Shown in pieces: positions 32,982-43,308 of a DNA stretch of 64,000 nucleotides. Both the position numbers and the translations under genes were made by a program. Source of the DNA: Bdellovibrio bacteriovorus (lineage in GTDB: Bacteria; Bdellovibrionota; Bdellovibrionia; Bdellovibrionales; Bdellovibrionaceae); the NCBI RefSeq assembly GCF_001592745.1, contig NZ_LUKD01000001.1:1570848-1634847 (forward strand). Direction: 5' to 3'. Numbering within the stretch: position 1 is the first letter of the stretch; each line of letters begins with the position of its first letter. Below the pieces are notes generated by a model. It saw only the letters and a list, made by a program, of their open reading frames with translations. It was not told the DNA's origin and searched no databases.

Positions 32982-33332
32982 ATGGCTGTAATGGTAATGA
33001 CGAAAGACAACATCAAAGAAACTGTCGAGAACAACCAACTTGTGATCATAGATTTTTGGGCAACCTGGTGTGGGCCTTGCCGTCGTTTTGCGCCTATCTT
33101 CGAGGCCGTTGCCTTAAAGCATCCCGATGTGGTGTTTGCAAAAGTAGACACAGATGCTGAGCTGGAGCTGGCTTCGCAGTTTGAGATTAAGTCAATTCCT
33201 ACTCTGGCAGTTATTAAAGAGGGCGATATTATTTTTGTGCAGCCAGGTGCTTTACCCGAAGAAATCCTCGAACAGGTTGTAGAAAAATCAAAAGAAATCG
33301 ACATGGAAGAAGTCCGCAAACAAAATTCTTAG
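32982..33332 (+). CDS. trxA: Thioredoxin
   Basis: This 116-residue thioredoxin fold has active site FWATWCGPCRRF (WCGPC at about 26-30) and the cis-Pro loop KSIPTLAVI. It reduces protein disulfides in the cytoplasm; there is no signal peptide. ATG 32982 has AAGGAGG nine bases upstream; an in-frame ATG ten codons earlier lacks one. It has an unusual C-terminal tail of about 12 charged residues. Divergent from the DUF3015 gene across 112 bases. Confidence 0.93.
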   Translation: MAVMVMTKDNIKETVENNQLVIIDFWATWCGPCRRFAPIFEAVALKHPDVVFAKVDTDAELELASQFEIKSIPTLAVIKEGDIIFVQPGALPEEILEQVVEKSKEIDMEEVRKQNS

Positions 33333-33375
33333 AAATAAGATGCCAGGGCTCTATTTAATTGATAGATAGGGCCCC

Positions 33376-33837
33376 ATGAAAAAGACTCTATTCGCTCTTA
33401 TTTTATCAGCTTCTTCATACTCTCAAGCCATTACTTGGGAGGTCTATGGTCCTTGCGACGACAAGCCCGTTCATCACGGCAAAGTCGATGTCGATTTAAA
33501 TAAGTCGGTTGGGGACATCACGGTCGCAATTTTCGATGCGAACAAAATTCCTTATATCGGCGGGCCCGAAGGCATGAACTCTATCATCAATACGCCGACG
33601 GGGTTGGATTCGTTAGAAATTGTTTCTAACTCTGAAATGCGTGCCTACGGCTGGTGTTATGCGATCAACGGCAGCACTCCTTACAAAATGCCCAATGTGC
33701 TGAATCTGAAGTCTCAAGATGACAGACTTGTTTGGTATTATGGCTACACCACCAACAAAGAAAATGTGTGGCAGGACGATATGTGTACACCGGCGTTCTG
33801 GGTTCGTTCTGAACAATTTTGTCCTAAGAAGAAATAA
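33376..33837 (+). CDS. Small exported DUF4430-like protein (153 aa)
   Basis: The signal peptide is MKKTLFALILSASSYSQA. The mature part includes MRAYGWCYAINGSTP and DRLVWYYGY, which resemble the DUF4430 domain (GW..xxNG and WxY motifs) found with transcobalamin-like proteins. Four cysteines (PCD, WCY, MCT, FCP) suggest two disulfides. Ligand unknown. It is followed by a strong terminator. Confidence 0.72.
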   Translation: MKKTLFALILSASSYSQAITWEVYGPCDDKPVHHGKVDVDLNKSVGDITVAIFDANKIPYIGGPEGMNSIINTPTGLDSLEIVSNSEMRAYGWCYAINGSTPYKMPNVLNLKSQDDRLVWYYGYTTNKENVWQDDMCTPAFWVRSEQFCPKKK

Positions 33838-33870
33838 AAAAAGCCCGATGTTTCCATCGGGCTTTTTAGT
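33838..33870. terminator. Bidirectional terminator
   Basis: AAGCCCGATG (33841-33850) and CATCGGGCTT (33855-33864) form a perfect ten-base stem with a four-base loop; A-run before and T-run after. It ends the DUF4430-like gene and the minus-strand cyclophilin gene. Confidence 0.9.
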
Positions 33871-33888
33871 TTTTAAATCAATTCGAAA

Positions 33889-34521
33889 CTATTTTACGAT
33901 CTTAACGTGTTTGATCACAACAGCTTCAACTGGGCGGTCCATCGGACCCGTTTTAGAGTTCTCGATAGAGTGAACTACGTCCATACCTTCAACAACCTCA
34001 CCGAACACTGTGTGACGGCCATCCAACCAAGGAGTTGGAACAGTTGTTACGAAGAACTGTGATCCGTTTGTATTTGGACCCGCGTTCGCCATAGAAAGGA
34101 TGCCTGGTTTATCGTGTTTTTGTTGGCCAGGAGTGAACTCGTCTTCAAAACGGTAACCTGGGCCGCCAGTTCCAGTTCCAAGTGGGCAACCACCTTGAAT
34201 CATGAAATCTTTGATAACACGGTGGAATACCAAACCGTCATAAAATGGCTTTTTTACTTTGCTGCCAGTTTTAGGATCAGTCCATTCTTTCGTGCCTTCA
34301 GCCAAACCTACGAAGTTTTCAACTGTCTTAGGCGCTTTATCGCTCAAAAGCTTAACTTTAAAGTTCCCTTTAGTTGTTTCAAATAGTGCGAACATTTCCT
34401 TATTTCCCTTCTTCGTCGTTTTTGCGTCGGTCTTTGCGTCTGCGCGGAAACTGAAAGCCGCTAACAAGAATGCAAATAGGTAAATCCAAAATACCTTTTT
34501 AATATCGATATTCTTCGACAT
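33889..34521 (-). CDS. Cyclophilin-type peptidyl-prolyl isomerase
   Basis: About 210 residues. An N-terminal membrane helix or signal peptide ([17 protein letters not shown]) sends it to the periplasm. The cyclophilin domain has [13 protein letters not shown] (catalytic Arg), GSQFFVTT and [11 protein letters not shown]. It speeds prolyl bond rotation in exported proteins. ATG 34521 with GGGAG upstream is preferred to an earlier in-frame start at 34554. It is transcribed after glnE. Confidence 0.92.
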   Translation of the reverse strand: MSKNIDIKKVFWIYLFAFLLAAFSFRADAKTDAKTTKKGNKEMFALFETTKGNFKVKLLSDKAPKTVENFVGLAEGTKEWTDPKTGSKVKKPFYDGLVFHRVIKDFMIQGGCPLGTGTGGPGYRFEDEFTPGQQKHDKPGILSMANAGPNTNGSQFFVTTVPTPWLDGRHTVFGEVVEGMDVVHSIENSKTGPMDRPVEAVVIKHVKIVK

Positions 34522-34556
34522 TTTTACTCCCTGACTTTTGTCCAACTCTCTCACTA

Positions 34557-36857
34557 TTAGTGAGGCTGCCTGCGAGGGTCAAGTGCCTTCAGGAGTGTAA
34601 TATTCCCGTTGATCAGACGAGAAACTTCCAGTTGTAATTCATCAGGAGAAATTTGGAGCGCTAAGGCAAGCGCTTGAAAGGACTCGTGATTTGCATGCAG
34701 TTCCACGAGAGATTCTGACGCAACAAGTTGAAGCATTTGTTCAATTTGACGCAATCGATCGTAATTCTGCTGAAGAACAGATCCTTGCTCACCCATGGCC
34801 GCAAGAAAACTTGCCGTGCCTGAATTTTTCGGAGTGATTTTGTGAAAAAGGACAAAGGCTTGCGCCGCAAGTTCTACGTCCACCAAACCGCCTTCGCTGT
34901 ATTTCAAGTTCGATGCAGAAGGCACTAAAAGTTGCGTGCGGATTTTTTCAAGCTCCAAAAGATCCGCATCTGTGAGGCCACGATGGATATAGGATTGCAA
35001 AGGAGACACTTCGTCGTTCGCAATAAAGCGCGCCTTTAAATAAGCCTGTCGCTCCCAAGCCGAGGCTTCTTTCGACAGATAATCTTCTAAATCTTTGCGA
35101 GGAATTACGATGGGACCTGCTTTTCCAGAAGGACGAAGACGCATATCTATAGAATAGATATTTCCTCCGCGATGCGGTTCAGTCAGCCGGGTGATAAATC
35201 TTTTAGCGACTTTAAAATCATTTTCCGTGGGTTCATCAGGAACGACGAAAAGAAAATCTAGATCTGATCTAAAACCTAATTCTTCTCCGCCCCATTTCCC
35301 TAAAGCCAAAACTTGAATGGCAGAAGGGTGATCGCGCTTCAAAGCGCGCAACAGATTTTCAACAACGAGATCCGCAGTTGACGTCAGATTCTTAACCAAT
35401 ACAGGCAGATTTTTGTCTTCGAGATACTGACTTCCATTGATGACTTCCGAAAGAAGCTTTTTTTCCGCAAGTTCTTCCAATAAAGATCCAAGATCTTCTG
35501 AAAGTTTGTCCTGCATGCGATACACGAAACTGTCTAGTAGTTCTGGCCGATTGCAAAGAATGCGTGATAGATAGGGCGAATGACCAAAAAGCCAAGCCAG
35601 CTCTTGCAATAATTCCTTTTCTCGCAAAAGCATCGAAAAGAAGGAAGCTTTCGCACGTGTACCATGAATAAAATCTTTTAAAAGCAAAAGCCCACGATGG
35701 ATGTCCCCTTTTTGTTCACGCAAGGTTTCTAAGAAGGCTGCTAAAAACGCTTTACGGGCAAGCTCGTCGCGATTTTTATTTCGCGAAAGAACTTCTTGGC
35801 CCAGAATTTCCTGCCAAAGTTCTTGAATTTGATTTTCCGGAAGGCCGAGCTTTTTTAACTCTTGTTCTAAAGAAAGATCCGAAGGAGCTTCACCAAGAAG
35901 TCCTTTCACGATTTGATCACAGCGTTTCATCTGCGAGGGGAGGCTTTTTAGTGACTGCGTGATGAACTCTGGGTGTTCGTCTTGTGTATTGATCAAATGT
36001 GTCTGTTCATCGTTAAGCGCTTGAACATAGTTTTCGATACTTCGTAAATTCCAATAGTGCGACTTCAAGAACTCCGCTTCATCCGAAGGCAAAAGCTGCT
36101 TTTGACTGAGAAGATTCAGCGCTTCCGTGGTTCCGCGCACTTGCAGGTCAGGATCTTTGCCTCCGTGAATGACTTGCAAAGCATGGGCAAAAAGTTCGAC
36201 GTCTCGGATGCCGCCGACACCGAGCTTCAAATCAATCACATCCGCTGTCGTTCTGGCCCAATAGTGACTTTGAATTTTGGAGCGCAAAGTTTTTAAGTCT
36301 TCTAGAAGTGTAAAGTCCAAGTGCTTGCGAAATGAAAACTTTTTCGAAAAAGAAAGGACTTCCCTTTCAACATCGCTATCACCACAGATGGGTCGCAGAC
36401 GGACAAATGCCAATCTTTCCCAAGTTTCACCGTAGTTGCCGTAATAGTCTTTGAATTGATCTAACGTGGGAATGAGCGGACCCTGCTTTCCGCCGGGCCG
36501 TAAATCAAAATCCACGCGAAATACAAATCCCTGGAAAGTTCTTTCCGTCAGAAGCTTTTGAAATTTACGAAGAGACGAAAGCGAAACATCATTCCCGGTT
36601 TCAGCAACCAGCAAAACATCTACGTCAGAGCTTAGATTCAATTCTAACGAACCCAACTTGCCCAGGGCAAAGAGGGCTATTTTCTGTCCTGAAAAACAAT
36701 GTTGAAATGCGATTTTTAGAAGACTATCTGCAGAGTGACTCCACTCAAGACAGATTTTGGGGGCGGATTCAGAGTTATTTTTTGAAGCCAGAGCGAAGCG
36801 AGACCAGATCTCGTTTCGCTCTTTTCTAAGTTGTTCCTCTAAAGGAAGATTACTCAA
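34557..36857 (-). CDS. glnE: Glutamine synthetase adenylyltransferase, shortened
   Basis: This 766-residue protein has two nucleotidyltransferase domains: [18 protein letters not shown] (about 63-80) and [19 protein letters not shown] (about 535-553). In GlnE the first removes and the second adds AMP on glutamine synthetase. E. coli GlnE is about 946 residues, so this one lacks roughly 100 N-terminal residues and is shorter elsewhere. The ATG overlaps the tolB end by eight bases. No glutamine synthetase or PII gene is near. Confidence 0.9.
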   Translation of the reverse strand: MSNLPLEEQLRKERNEIWSRFALASKNNSESAPKICLEWSHSADSLLKIAFQHCFSGQKIALFALGKLGSLELNLSSDVDVLLVAETGNDVSLSSLRKFQKLLTERTFQGFVFRVDFDLRPGGKQGPLIPTLDQFKDYYGNYGETWERLAFVRLRPICGDSDVEREVLSFSKKFSFRKHLDFTLLEDLKTLRSKIQSHYWARTTADVIDLKLGVGGIRDVELFAHALQVIHGGKDPDLQVRGTTEALNLLSQKQLLPSDEAEFLKSHYWNLRSIENYVQALNDEQTHLINTQDEHPEFITQSLKSLPSQMKRCDQIVKGLLGEAPSDLSLEQELKKLGLPENQIQELWQEILGQEVLSRNKNRDELARKAFLAAFLETLREQKGDIHRGLLLLKDFIHGTRAKASFFSMLLREKELLQELAWLFGHSPYLSRILCNRPELLDSFVYRMQDKLSEDLGSLLEELAEKKLLSEVINGSQYLEDKNLPVLVKNLTSTADLVVENLLRALKRDHPSAIQVLALGKWGGEELGFRSDLDFLFVVPDEPTENDFKVAKRFITRLTEPHRGGNIYSIDMRLRPSGKAGPIVIPRKDLEDYLSKEASAWERQAYLKARFIANDEVSPLQSYIHRGLTDADLLELEKIRTQLLVPSASNLKYSEGGLVDVELAAQAFVLFHKITPKNSGTASFLAAMGEQGSVLQQNYDRLRQIEQMLQLVASESLVELHANHESFQALALALQISPDELQLEVSRLINGNITLLKALDPRRQPH

Positions 36858-38232
36858 GGTTTTTAGACCACTTCGGCTTGTAGTAGTTGTAGTTGTCTGT
36901 CGTCACGCGACGCTCTTCAGTTCCGTCGACTGTGGAAATATAGATCTGATTTTTTCCAGTGCGGTTGCTTGTGTACATGACAAAGCGACCATCCGGAGAG
37001 AACGAAGGATCTTCATTGCTAGCCCATTTTCCGTTGGGCTGTTTTGCGGAAGTCAGACGAATCATTCCAGTGCCATCTGCATTCATCACGAAGATGTCGA
37101 AGTGATCTTCACTTTGACCCGCGAACGCGATTTTTGATCCGTCTGGAGACCAACTTGGCGAAGAGTTAAACACACCCGCGAAAGTGATACGTTTCACCGC
37201 CGAACCATCGCCATTGGCTGTGTAAATCATCGGACGACCGGCGCGATCTGAAGAAAACGCAAGTTTTCCGTCATTAGACAGAGTGGGTTCTACGTTCATT
37301 GCTCCCGAAGGACCGTTAGTGATTTTACCCACCAAAGTTCCATCCAAAGTCATTTTGTAGATATCAGGATTGTTTCCCTGAGAGATCGTCAAATAAATGT
37401 GACGATTGTCTGGCGAAAACGCCGCTCCTGAATTAATCCCTTGGCGATAAGAAATTAAAGAGCGACGGCCCGAAGCCAAGTCTAATAGAAGCATGTCTGC
37501 GTTTCTGAATTTAGCACCAACACGTTTCACGTAAGAAGTGTAAGCGATTTTCTTTCCGTCAGGAGACCACGCCGGAGAAATTGAAATACTGCGATGGCTG
37601 GAAACCTGATCCATATTCGCGCCATCCCAGTCCATCACAAAAATCTCTTTTGTTTGCGCGCCGGCGCGATCTGAAGACGCCACAACTTTTGAAAGGAAAG
37701 GGCCTTCTTTACCAGTTAAAGCTTTAAGAACGTCGTTAGAGAATGTATGAGCAATACGACGTGCGCTCGAAACCGGCCCTTTATACTTTTTGCCTGCGAT
37801 CAAGTTCGCACGAGGGACGTGGTAAAGGTAAGTTTCTAAAGTGAGTTCATTGCCTACAATAGAATATCCTGCGCGAATCAAGAAGTCGGCCCCAATAGCT
37901 GACCAGCTTTGAAACTTAAATCCATTTGGAGAACCCGGTGCGGGCATCAAACCCGTTTTGCTAGTGTCTTCAAGGAAAGCGCTTTGGCTGATGAACTGGA
38001 AATAGGCCGACACTGTCAGATCATTAGTGATGGTATTAAAGATCTCTACACCGACAGATTGATTTTTGGAACCCGATGAAGGAGAGCCAAAATATTGCAG
38101 AGCGGGCAAAGCCAAAAGACTTTTCTTTGTACGAGCTTCACCAAGTTTAATATAGATACCGCTCGATTGAGCTTGAGCGAACAAAGGACAAATACTTAGT
38201 ACAAGGAGCAAGGCTAAGAGCTGCTTCATCAT
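36850..38232 (-). CDS. tolB: TolB beta-propeller translocation protein
   Basis: About 460 residues with a signal peptide ([21 protein letters not shown]). The N-terminal TolB domain is followed by five or six propeller blades with [21 protein letters not shown] and [11 protein letters not shown]. TolB links TolA and Pal in the Tol-Pal complex that draws in the outer membrane at division. The ATG at 38232 has GGAG upstream; an earlier in-frame start at 38259 overlaps tolA. The end overlaps glnE, where pal would normally be found. Confidence 0.93.
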   Translation of the reverse strand: MMKQLLALLLVLSICPLFAQAQSSGIYIKLGEARTKKSLLALPALQYFGSPSSGSKNQSVGVEIFNTITNDLTVSAYFQFISQSAFLEDTSKTGLMPAPGSPNGFKFQSWSAIGADFLIRAGYSIVGNELTLETYLYHVPRANLIAGKKYKGPVSSARRIAHTFSNDVLKALTGKEGPFLSKVVASSDRAGAQTKEIFVMDWDGANMDQVSSHRSISISPAWSPDGKKIAYTSYVKRVGAKFRNADMLLLDLASGRRSLISYRQGINSGAAFSPDNRHIYLTISQGNNPDIYKMTLDGTLVGKITNGPSGAMNVEPTLSNDGKLAFSSDRAGRPMIYTANGDGSAVKRITFAGVFNSSPSWSPDGSKIAFAGQSEDHFDIFVMNADGTGMIRLTSAKQPNGKWASNEDPSFSPDGRFVMYTSNRTGKNQIYISTVDGTEERRVTTDNYNYYKPKWSKNLE

Positions 38233-38242
38233 GTGTGATCTC

Positions 38243-39076
38243 CTATTCTGGGAATCCAATCAGAATTCCATCTACGGATACGATGGCTAAAAACTTCTCT
38301 GGCGGCGCAGGGAAGGGAGCCGACTTATCAATAGTTTGTAATACTTCCTCATCGTAACTGGGATTTCCACTGCTTTTAACAATTTTTCTTCCCAAAATGT
38401 TGCCACGTGAATCAATGAACACTACGGCTTGGGCTTTGAAGTCTCGCTTCGCCAACCACTCGGGAAGGGCCCAATTGTTTTTGATATGTTTATCTAAGTC
38501 AGAGGCGTATGTGTCATGTTGAAGTTTTGTGAGTCCGGTCAACGAAGTTCCCGGTGACAACACATTGCCTTTGATTTTTTGCGCACCGGAATCAGATTTT
38601 CCCGCACCGGCTGCGGCCTTTCGCTTTTCTTCAGCGACATCATTCTTGATTTTATCTAGGGCCGCCATGGCTTTTAGTTTTTCCAGCGCACTTTGCTGTT
38701 GCGATTTTACTTTTTCAAGATTTACGCCGTCTTCTTTTTTAGCAACAGGTTTTGCGGGCTCTGGCTTTGGCGGAGTTTTCTTTTCAACCACTTTTTCAGG
38801 TGGTTTTTCCACAGTTTTTTCCTCGGCCTGATTCTTTTCTGGCAAAGCGGCCTTGGCCTCTTCTTTCGCGGGCGCAGGCAAAGTTTTAGGTTCTACCTTA
38901 TCCGGAAGTCCCACCATATCAACTCGGACCGCTTGAGAAAAATCAATAGGCTCGGGCGTAAAGAAAACAGCCTTCAGTGTGAACACTGAAATAATAGCCG
39001 CGTGCAGAGCAATAGAGATCCCTATGCCGCGAGAGAGTTGGTCATCTTGCTGTTTTTCTTCTTCTAAGTAGTTCAC
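38243..39076 (-). CDS. tolA: TolA-like energy transducer with TonB C-terminal domain
   Basis: This 277-residue protein has one membrane helix at about 22-40 ([14 protein letters not shown] with the His typical of TolA/TonB). A Lys/Pro/Glu-rich linker runs from about 60 to 165, and a TonB-type C-terminal domain ([27 protein letters not shown]) from about 190. It transmits energy from TolQ-TolR across the periplasm. It starts inside the tolR end (four-base overlap). The linker is much shorter than in E. coli TolA. Confidence 0.88.
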   Translation of the reverse strand: MNYLEEEKQQDDQLSRGIGISIALHAAIISVFTLKAVFFTPEPIDFSQAVRVDMVGLPDKVEPKTLPAPAKEEAKAALPEKNQAEEKTVEKPPEKVVEKKTPPKPEPAKPVAKKEDGVNLEKVKSQQQSALEKLKAMAALDKIKNDVAEEKRKAAAGAGKSDSGAQKIKGNVLSPGTSLTGLTKLQHDTYASDLDKHIKNNWALPEWLAKRDFKAQAVVFIDSRGNILGRKIVKSSGNPSYDEEVLQTIDKSAPFPAPPEKFLAIVSVDGILIGFPE

Positions 39077-39495
39077 TGATCTTTTGGAACCGTGATAAGG
39101 CCGATGTTAAAGATCCCTGCAGCACGTACTTCCGCCATGGCTTCCGCGACGAAGCCGTAATCTACTTTGCGGTCTGCTTGGATATAAACTTGTTTGTTCT
39201 TTTTATTTTCAAAGATGGCTTTTAATTTTGGACGAAGCTCGTTCATGGCAATTTTCGTTTTTGCCACGGTCATCTTTTGATCCGGTCCAATCACCAAAAC
39301 AAAAGGCTCTTCGTTCAACTCCACTCCCGAGGAAGAGGTCTTCGGAAGATCCACTTCGATTCCCTGTTGCATCAGCGGAGTCGTCACCATGAACATAATG
39401 AGAAGCACCAACATGACGTCCACTAACGGCGTCACGTTGATCTCACTTAATGTTGCGCGGCTTTTTGATTTTCCGCCACCATTACCCATTCCCAC
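39073..39495 (-). CDS. tolR: TolR/ExbD biopolymer transport protein
   Basis: This 140-residue protein has a single helix LVDVMLVLLIMFMVTTP containing the conserved Asp (about 26) used for proton coupling, and a periplasmic domain ending DQ. It forms the inner-membrane motor with TolQ. It lies two bases after the tolQ stop. Confidence 0.92.
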   Translation of the reverse strand: MGMGNGGGKSKSRATLSEINVTPLVDVMLVLLIMFMVTTPLMQQGIEVDLPKTSSSGVELNEEPFVLVIGPDQKMTVAKTKIAMNELRPKLKAIFENKKNKQVYIQADRKVDYGFVAEAMAEVRAAGIFNIGLITVPKDQ

Positions 39496-39497
39496 GA

Positions 39498-40235
39498 TTA
39501 GTTTCCTTGGAAGAAGTTGCGTTTAACGATGTTCAAGAAGTCCGCATTGAAGTTATTCAAAGCGATTTCTTGTTTGCGAATGCGAGAAATAAAATTGTTA
39601 TACAAAACAACGGCTGGAATCGCCGCCGCAAGACCGATCGCTGTTGCAATCAATGCTTCCGAGATACCAGGAGCAACAACTGCAAGGCTTGCTGTACCAG
39701 TTTGACCGATTTTATGGAAAGAACCCATGATCCCCCAAACCGTTCCGAAAAGACCGATGAAAGGACCTGTACTTCCTGTTGTCGCTAGAACAGTTAAGCG
39801 AGATTCCAATTTAGAAATTTCGTTTTCAGAAGCCTTATTAAGTACACGTTGAAGATTGTCGATGCCTGAAAGAATTGGCTTATCGCCCTCTGTTTTCGCT
39901 AGCAAAGGCGATTCAGAGATCTTTTTCATTTCAAGGTATGCCGCTTTAAACACACGCGCGATTGAAGAGTCGTTGTACTGGTCGATGTCTTCATAAAGAG
40001 TATCCAGAGAATTCACTTTCCAGAATTTGCTTAAGAAAAGCTCGTCCGAGTTAGTCATCTTCTTAAACGTTTGATATTTCGTAAATCCGATGGCCCAGCA
40101 AAACACGGAAAGCAGAATAAGGATAAGAAGAGTTAATTGGACGACAGGGCTAGCTTGAAAAATCGCATCCATGGAGCTTGTGTTCACTGACACAGAGGGT
40201 GCGGCCTGAGCCACGTTAACAAATAAAGCGGACAT
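39498..40235 (-). CDS. tolQ: TolQ/ExbB motor protein
   Basis: This 245-residue protein has three membrane helices (about 30-50, 145-165 and 180-205). The family segment [15 protein letters not shown] is near 155-170. GGAGGTCAAGAT precedes the ATG. It is the first gene of the tolQ-tolR-tolA-tolB-glnE unit on the minus strand. The N-terminal 25 residues ([15 protein letters not shown]) look like a signal peptide, unusual for TolQ. Confidence 0.92.
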   Translation of the reverse strand: MSALFVNVAQAAPSVSVNTSSMDAIFQASPVVQLTLLILILLSVFCWAIGFTKYQTFKKMTNSDELFLSKFWKVNSLDTLYEDIDQYNDSSIARVFKAAYLEMKKISESPLLAKTEGDKPILSGIDNLQRVLNKASENEISKLESRLTVLATTGSTGPFIGLFGTVWGIMGSFHKIGQTGTASLAVVAPGISEALIATAIGLAAAIPAVVLYNNFISRIRKQEIALNNFNADFLNIVKRNFFQGN

Positions 40236-40307
40236 ATCTTGACCTCCGATATGGGACGCATCGATCCCTAAGGTAAAAAGATATGTCCAAATGGTCCTGA
40301 GTTCAAC

Positions 40308-41174
40308 CTATTGAGCAGGACCTTGGCCGAGAAGATGAAGTAATTGTGGTAAATTGTCCGTGATCAAACCATCTGCCTTGTAGCGACTCGCTTCAGCAAA
40401 TTGAGATTCACTTTGAATAGGACCCAAGAAAATTCTTTTTTTGCGACGACGCATTTCTTCAATGATGTCGTCATTGAATGCGGGGCGTTTCATCAAAGTA
40501 AATGGTGCGATGAAAACATCTCCAGCAAATTGCGTCGATGGAAGAATCCACATCGAATCAAATGTCAGCATACGCATAAGATCCGGAGTGCTCGTTCCAT
40601 ACACCCACTCTGGCTTGATCTCTTTGATCGTTTTCATAATGATCAAGGCGTCACTTTGAATAAGAGTTCGCTCGTTGGGTTTTAAATCTTGGATCGTACT
40701 AACTAGCGTCGTATGAGCGTCTGCTACGTTATCTACGACATTCAGGATGAAACGAGTTTGCGGAAACTGTTCGTAGTATTCTTTGAGGGCCGGGGTGGTT
40801 TTATAGAACTCGTTGATTTGCTCCCATGGATATTCATTCAGCTTTCCACCAATCATGATAGGTGTTGAGGGATTTTCCTCTTGCAGCTTGCGTTTCATAT
40901 CCAGGAATTCAACATCGCGAGAAGCGGGCAAAATAAAAGGCGTCTTTTCGCGGGAAAAGCGCACATCCAACCAAAGAACGACGTCAGACTTGGTTTTCAC
41001 AGCCTCTTGCGCTTTTTCGAGTGTGTCCGCCTTTACGATGATGAGCGGAGCCGGGCCCGAAAAGAAGGCGTGCTCATAGGCTTTATAGTGTTGGCCCAAT
41101 CCCCAAATACGGGCGGACAAAATAAGAATACCGACGACGGCAAGGCTGCAAATGGTAATGAAAAAGATTCTCAT
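40308..41174 (-). CDS. GDPD-like membrane-anchored protein lacking catalytic residues
   Basis: About 288 residues with one N-terminal membrane helix. The fold resembles glycerophosphodiester phosphodiesterase: WLDVRFSREKTPFIL aligns with the EiDv..tkDg.pVv segment and the end ADGLITDNLPQLLHLL matches the last strand-helix. But the first catalytic His-Arg (HRG) is IVKADT here and the later His (HD) is replaced by Pro-Ala. It is therefore probably not a phosphodiesterase. The ATG at 41174 is preferred over an upstream GTG. Divergent from the suf operon. Confidence 0.65.
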   Translation of the reverse strand: MRIFFITICSLAVVGILILSARIWGLGQHYKAYEHAFFSGPAPLIIVKADTLEKAQEAVKTKSDVVLWLDVRFSREKTPFILPASRDVEFLDMKRKLQEENPSTPIMIGGKLNEYPWEQINEFYKTTPALKEYYEQFPQTRFILNVVDNVADAHTTLVSTIQDLKPNERTLIQSDALIIMKTIKEIKPEWVYGTSTPDLMRMLTFDSMWILPSTQFAGDVFIAPFTLMKRPAFNDDIIEEMRRRKKRIFLGPIQSESQFAEASRYKADGLITDNLPQLLHLLGQGPAQ

Positions 41175-41253
41175 AGGACCTTCGTATAGCACCCTAAGGC
41201 ATTGAAATCAGCAAATTTTTCCAAAACTCGATGATTCTTTTCTGTCACAGTCT

Positions 41254-41280
41254 TAAATACGTTAAAATTAGGCGTATTTA
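41254..41280. promoter_or_regulatory. Inverted repeat upstream of the suf operon
   Basis: TAAATACG (41254-41261) and CGTATTTA (41273-41280) are perfect eight-base arms with an 11-base spacer. This is a typical size for a dimeric regulator site. It lies 108 bases before the Rrf2 gene and 80 bases from the divergent gene. The Rrf2-family protein is the obvious candidate binder. A second imperfect hairpin lies at about 41330-41356. Confidence 0.45.
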
Positions 41281-41387
41281 CCCTTGTTTTTCATTTCACT
41301 TTCGTTTAGAAACGGGGTCATAGCCCTACTGTGGACGCACATTTAGATGCCCACTGAAAGCAGCTCAAAAAGAGCAGAGAACGAATC

Positions 41388-41843
41388 ATGAACAAGATCA
41401 ACCGCAAACTCGAATACGCCCTCATGGCTTTAAAGCACATGAGTAAAAAGATTCCTGGCGAATTGACGTCCGCGAAAGAAGTTTCCGATTCTTTTAATAC
41501 GCCTTTTGATGCGACAGCTCGAGTTATGCAACAAATGGCACAAAAAGGAATTCTTCGCGCCGAATATGGTGCTAACGGTGGTTATCAAATCACGAAGGAT
41601 CTTTCTAAAGTCTCTATCCACGATCTTGTGGAAATCATCGAAGGCCCAACGGCTTTGGTGAAATGCCTTCACAAAGAGGCTCCTTGTGAAATTCAAGGAA
41701 CTTGCAACATCGTTTCCCCCATCACTCAACTTAATCATCGTCTCACGGAATTCTATCGAAGCCTGAGTTTGAAAGAGCTGCTTGTGGATAAATCATCATT
41801 AGCTGGCAAAAAGTCAGCGGAGGCAGAGGCTCATGGACAATAA
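41388..41843 (+). CDS. Rrf2-family iron-sulfur regulator (IscR/SufR-like)
   Basis: This 151-residue winged-helix protein has the Rrf2 N-terminus ([13 protein letters not shown]...SAKEVSDSF), the wing [11 protein letters not shown], and three cysteines spaced C-x6-C-x5-C ([18 protein letters not shown]), close to IscR's cluster ligands. It probably binds a [2Fe-2S] cluster and represses sufBCDS when clusters are plentiful. SufB starts inside its last codons (11-base overlap). Confidence 0.9.
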   Translation: MNKINRKLEYALMALKHMSKKIPGELTSAKEVSDSFNTPFDATARVMQQMAQKGILRAEYGANGGYQITKDLSKVSIHDLVEIIEGPTALVKCLHKEAPCEIQGTCNIVSPITQLNHRLTEFYRSLSLKELLVDKSSLAGKKSAEAEAHGQ

Positions 41844-43284
41844 ATCCTCCAACAACCCTCTTGAGTCTTACGAATACAAATACGGTTTTACGACAGATAT
41901 CGAAACCGACGACGTTCAAAAAGGTTTGAACGAAGACATCATTCGTTTGATCTCGCAAAAGAAAAATGAACCTGAATGGATGTTAGAATATCGCCTGAAG
42001 GCTTATCGTCATTGGTTAACAATGGTTGAGCCCACATGGGCGCATGTTTCTTATCCAAAGATTGATTTCCAGGATATTCGTTACTATTCCGCTCCGAAAA
42101 AACAGGCGGAAGCCGACAAACCAAAATCTTTGGACGATTTAGATCCCGAGTTGATCAAGACGTTTGAAAAGCTGGGCATCCCTTTGTCAGAGCAAAAGCG
42201 TATTTCTGGTATTGCCGTTGACGTAGTTTTTGACTCTGTCTCTGTCGGCACAACACACACAGAAGTTTTGGATAAAGCCGGAGTTATCTTCTGCTCTATT
42301 TCTGAAGCTGTGCAAAAGCACCCAGAGCTCGTTAAAAAATATTTGGGTTCGGTTGTTCCCTACACTGACAACTACTATGCGGCTTTGAACGCAGCTGTTT
42401 TTACAGATGGTTCGTTCTGCTACATCCCTAAAGGTGTTCGTTGTCCGATTGATCTTTCCACTTACTTCCGTATCAATGCGAAAGACACCGGTCAGTTTGA
42501 AAGAACTCTTTTGGTTTGCGATGAAGGTGGTTACGTGAATTATCTTGAGGGCTGTACGGCGCCTCAACGTGACGAAAACCAATTGCATGCCGCTGTTGTT
42601 GAATTGGTAGCTTTGGACGATGCAGAGATTAAGTATTCGACAGTTCAAAACTGGTATACGGGTGATAAAGAAGGCCGCGGTGGTATCTACAACTTCGTAA
42701 CGAAGCGTGGAAAAGCGGCCGGCAAACGTTCAAAAATTTCTTGGACTCAAGTGGAGTCAGGCTCTGCGATCACTTGGAAATATCCTTCTTGTATCTTGCA
42801 AGGCGATTATTCTGAAGGTGCTTTCTATTCTGTGGCTTTGACTCATGATCTGATGCAAGCCGATACCGGCACGAAGATGATCCACATCGGTAAGAATACA
42901 AAGAGCACGATCATCTCTAAAGGTATTTCAACGGATAAGTCTTCAAATGCTTACCGTGGCCAAGTAAAAATCATGCCTTCAGCAGAAAACGCGCGAAATT
43001 ATTCTCAGTGTGATTCGATGCTTGTGGGCGATAAGTGCAGTGCCAGCACTTATCCTTATATTGAAGTGAAAAATAAGTCTGCCATGATTGAGCACGAAGC
43101 GACGACTTCACGTATTAGTGAAGATCAGATCTTCTATTTGCAATCTCGTGGTTTGGATATGGAAAAAACAATTTCGATGCTCGTTAACGGTTTCTGTAAA
43201 GAGGTCTTTAAAGAATTGCCTCTAGAATTTGCCGTAGAAGCCGTGAAGTTGATTGAAATGAAATTGGAAAATAGCGTGGGTTAA
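41833..43284 (+). CDS. sufB: Fe-S cluster assembly scaffold protein SufB
   Basis: This 483-residue protein is the main scaffold of SUF. Family motifs are [37 protein letters not shown], and [42 protein letters not shown] includes the conserved Cys. Works with SufC and SufD. Overlaps the regulator gene, sits 24 bases before sufC. Confidence 0.95.
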   Translation: MDNKSSNNPLESYEYKYGFTTDIETDDVQKGLNEDIIRLISQKKNEPEWMLEYRLKAYRHWLTMVEPTWAHVSYPKIDFQDIRYYSAPKKQAEADKPKSLDDLDPELIKTFEKLGIPLSEQKRISGIAVDVVFDSVSVGTTHTEVLDKAGVIFCSISEAVQKHPELVKKYLGSVVPYTDNYYAALNAAVFTDGSFCYIPKGVRCPIDLSTYFRINAKDTGQFERTLLVCDEGGYVNYLEGCTAPQRDENQLHAAVVELVALDDAEIKYSTVQNWYTGDKEGRGGIYNFVTKRGKAAGKRSKISWTQVESGSAITWKYPSCILQGDYSEGAFYSVALTHDLMQADTGTKMIHIGKNTKSTIISKGISTDKSSNAYRGQVKIMPSAENARNYSQCDSMLVGDKCSASTYPYIEVKNKSAMIEHEATTSRISEDQIFYLQSRGLDMEKTISMLVNGFCKEVFKELPLEFAVEAVKLIEMKLENSVG

Positions 43285-43308
43285 TCCCGCGACGTAAAGG
43301 TAAGAGTT

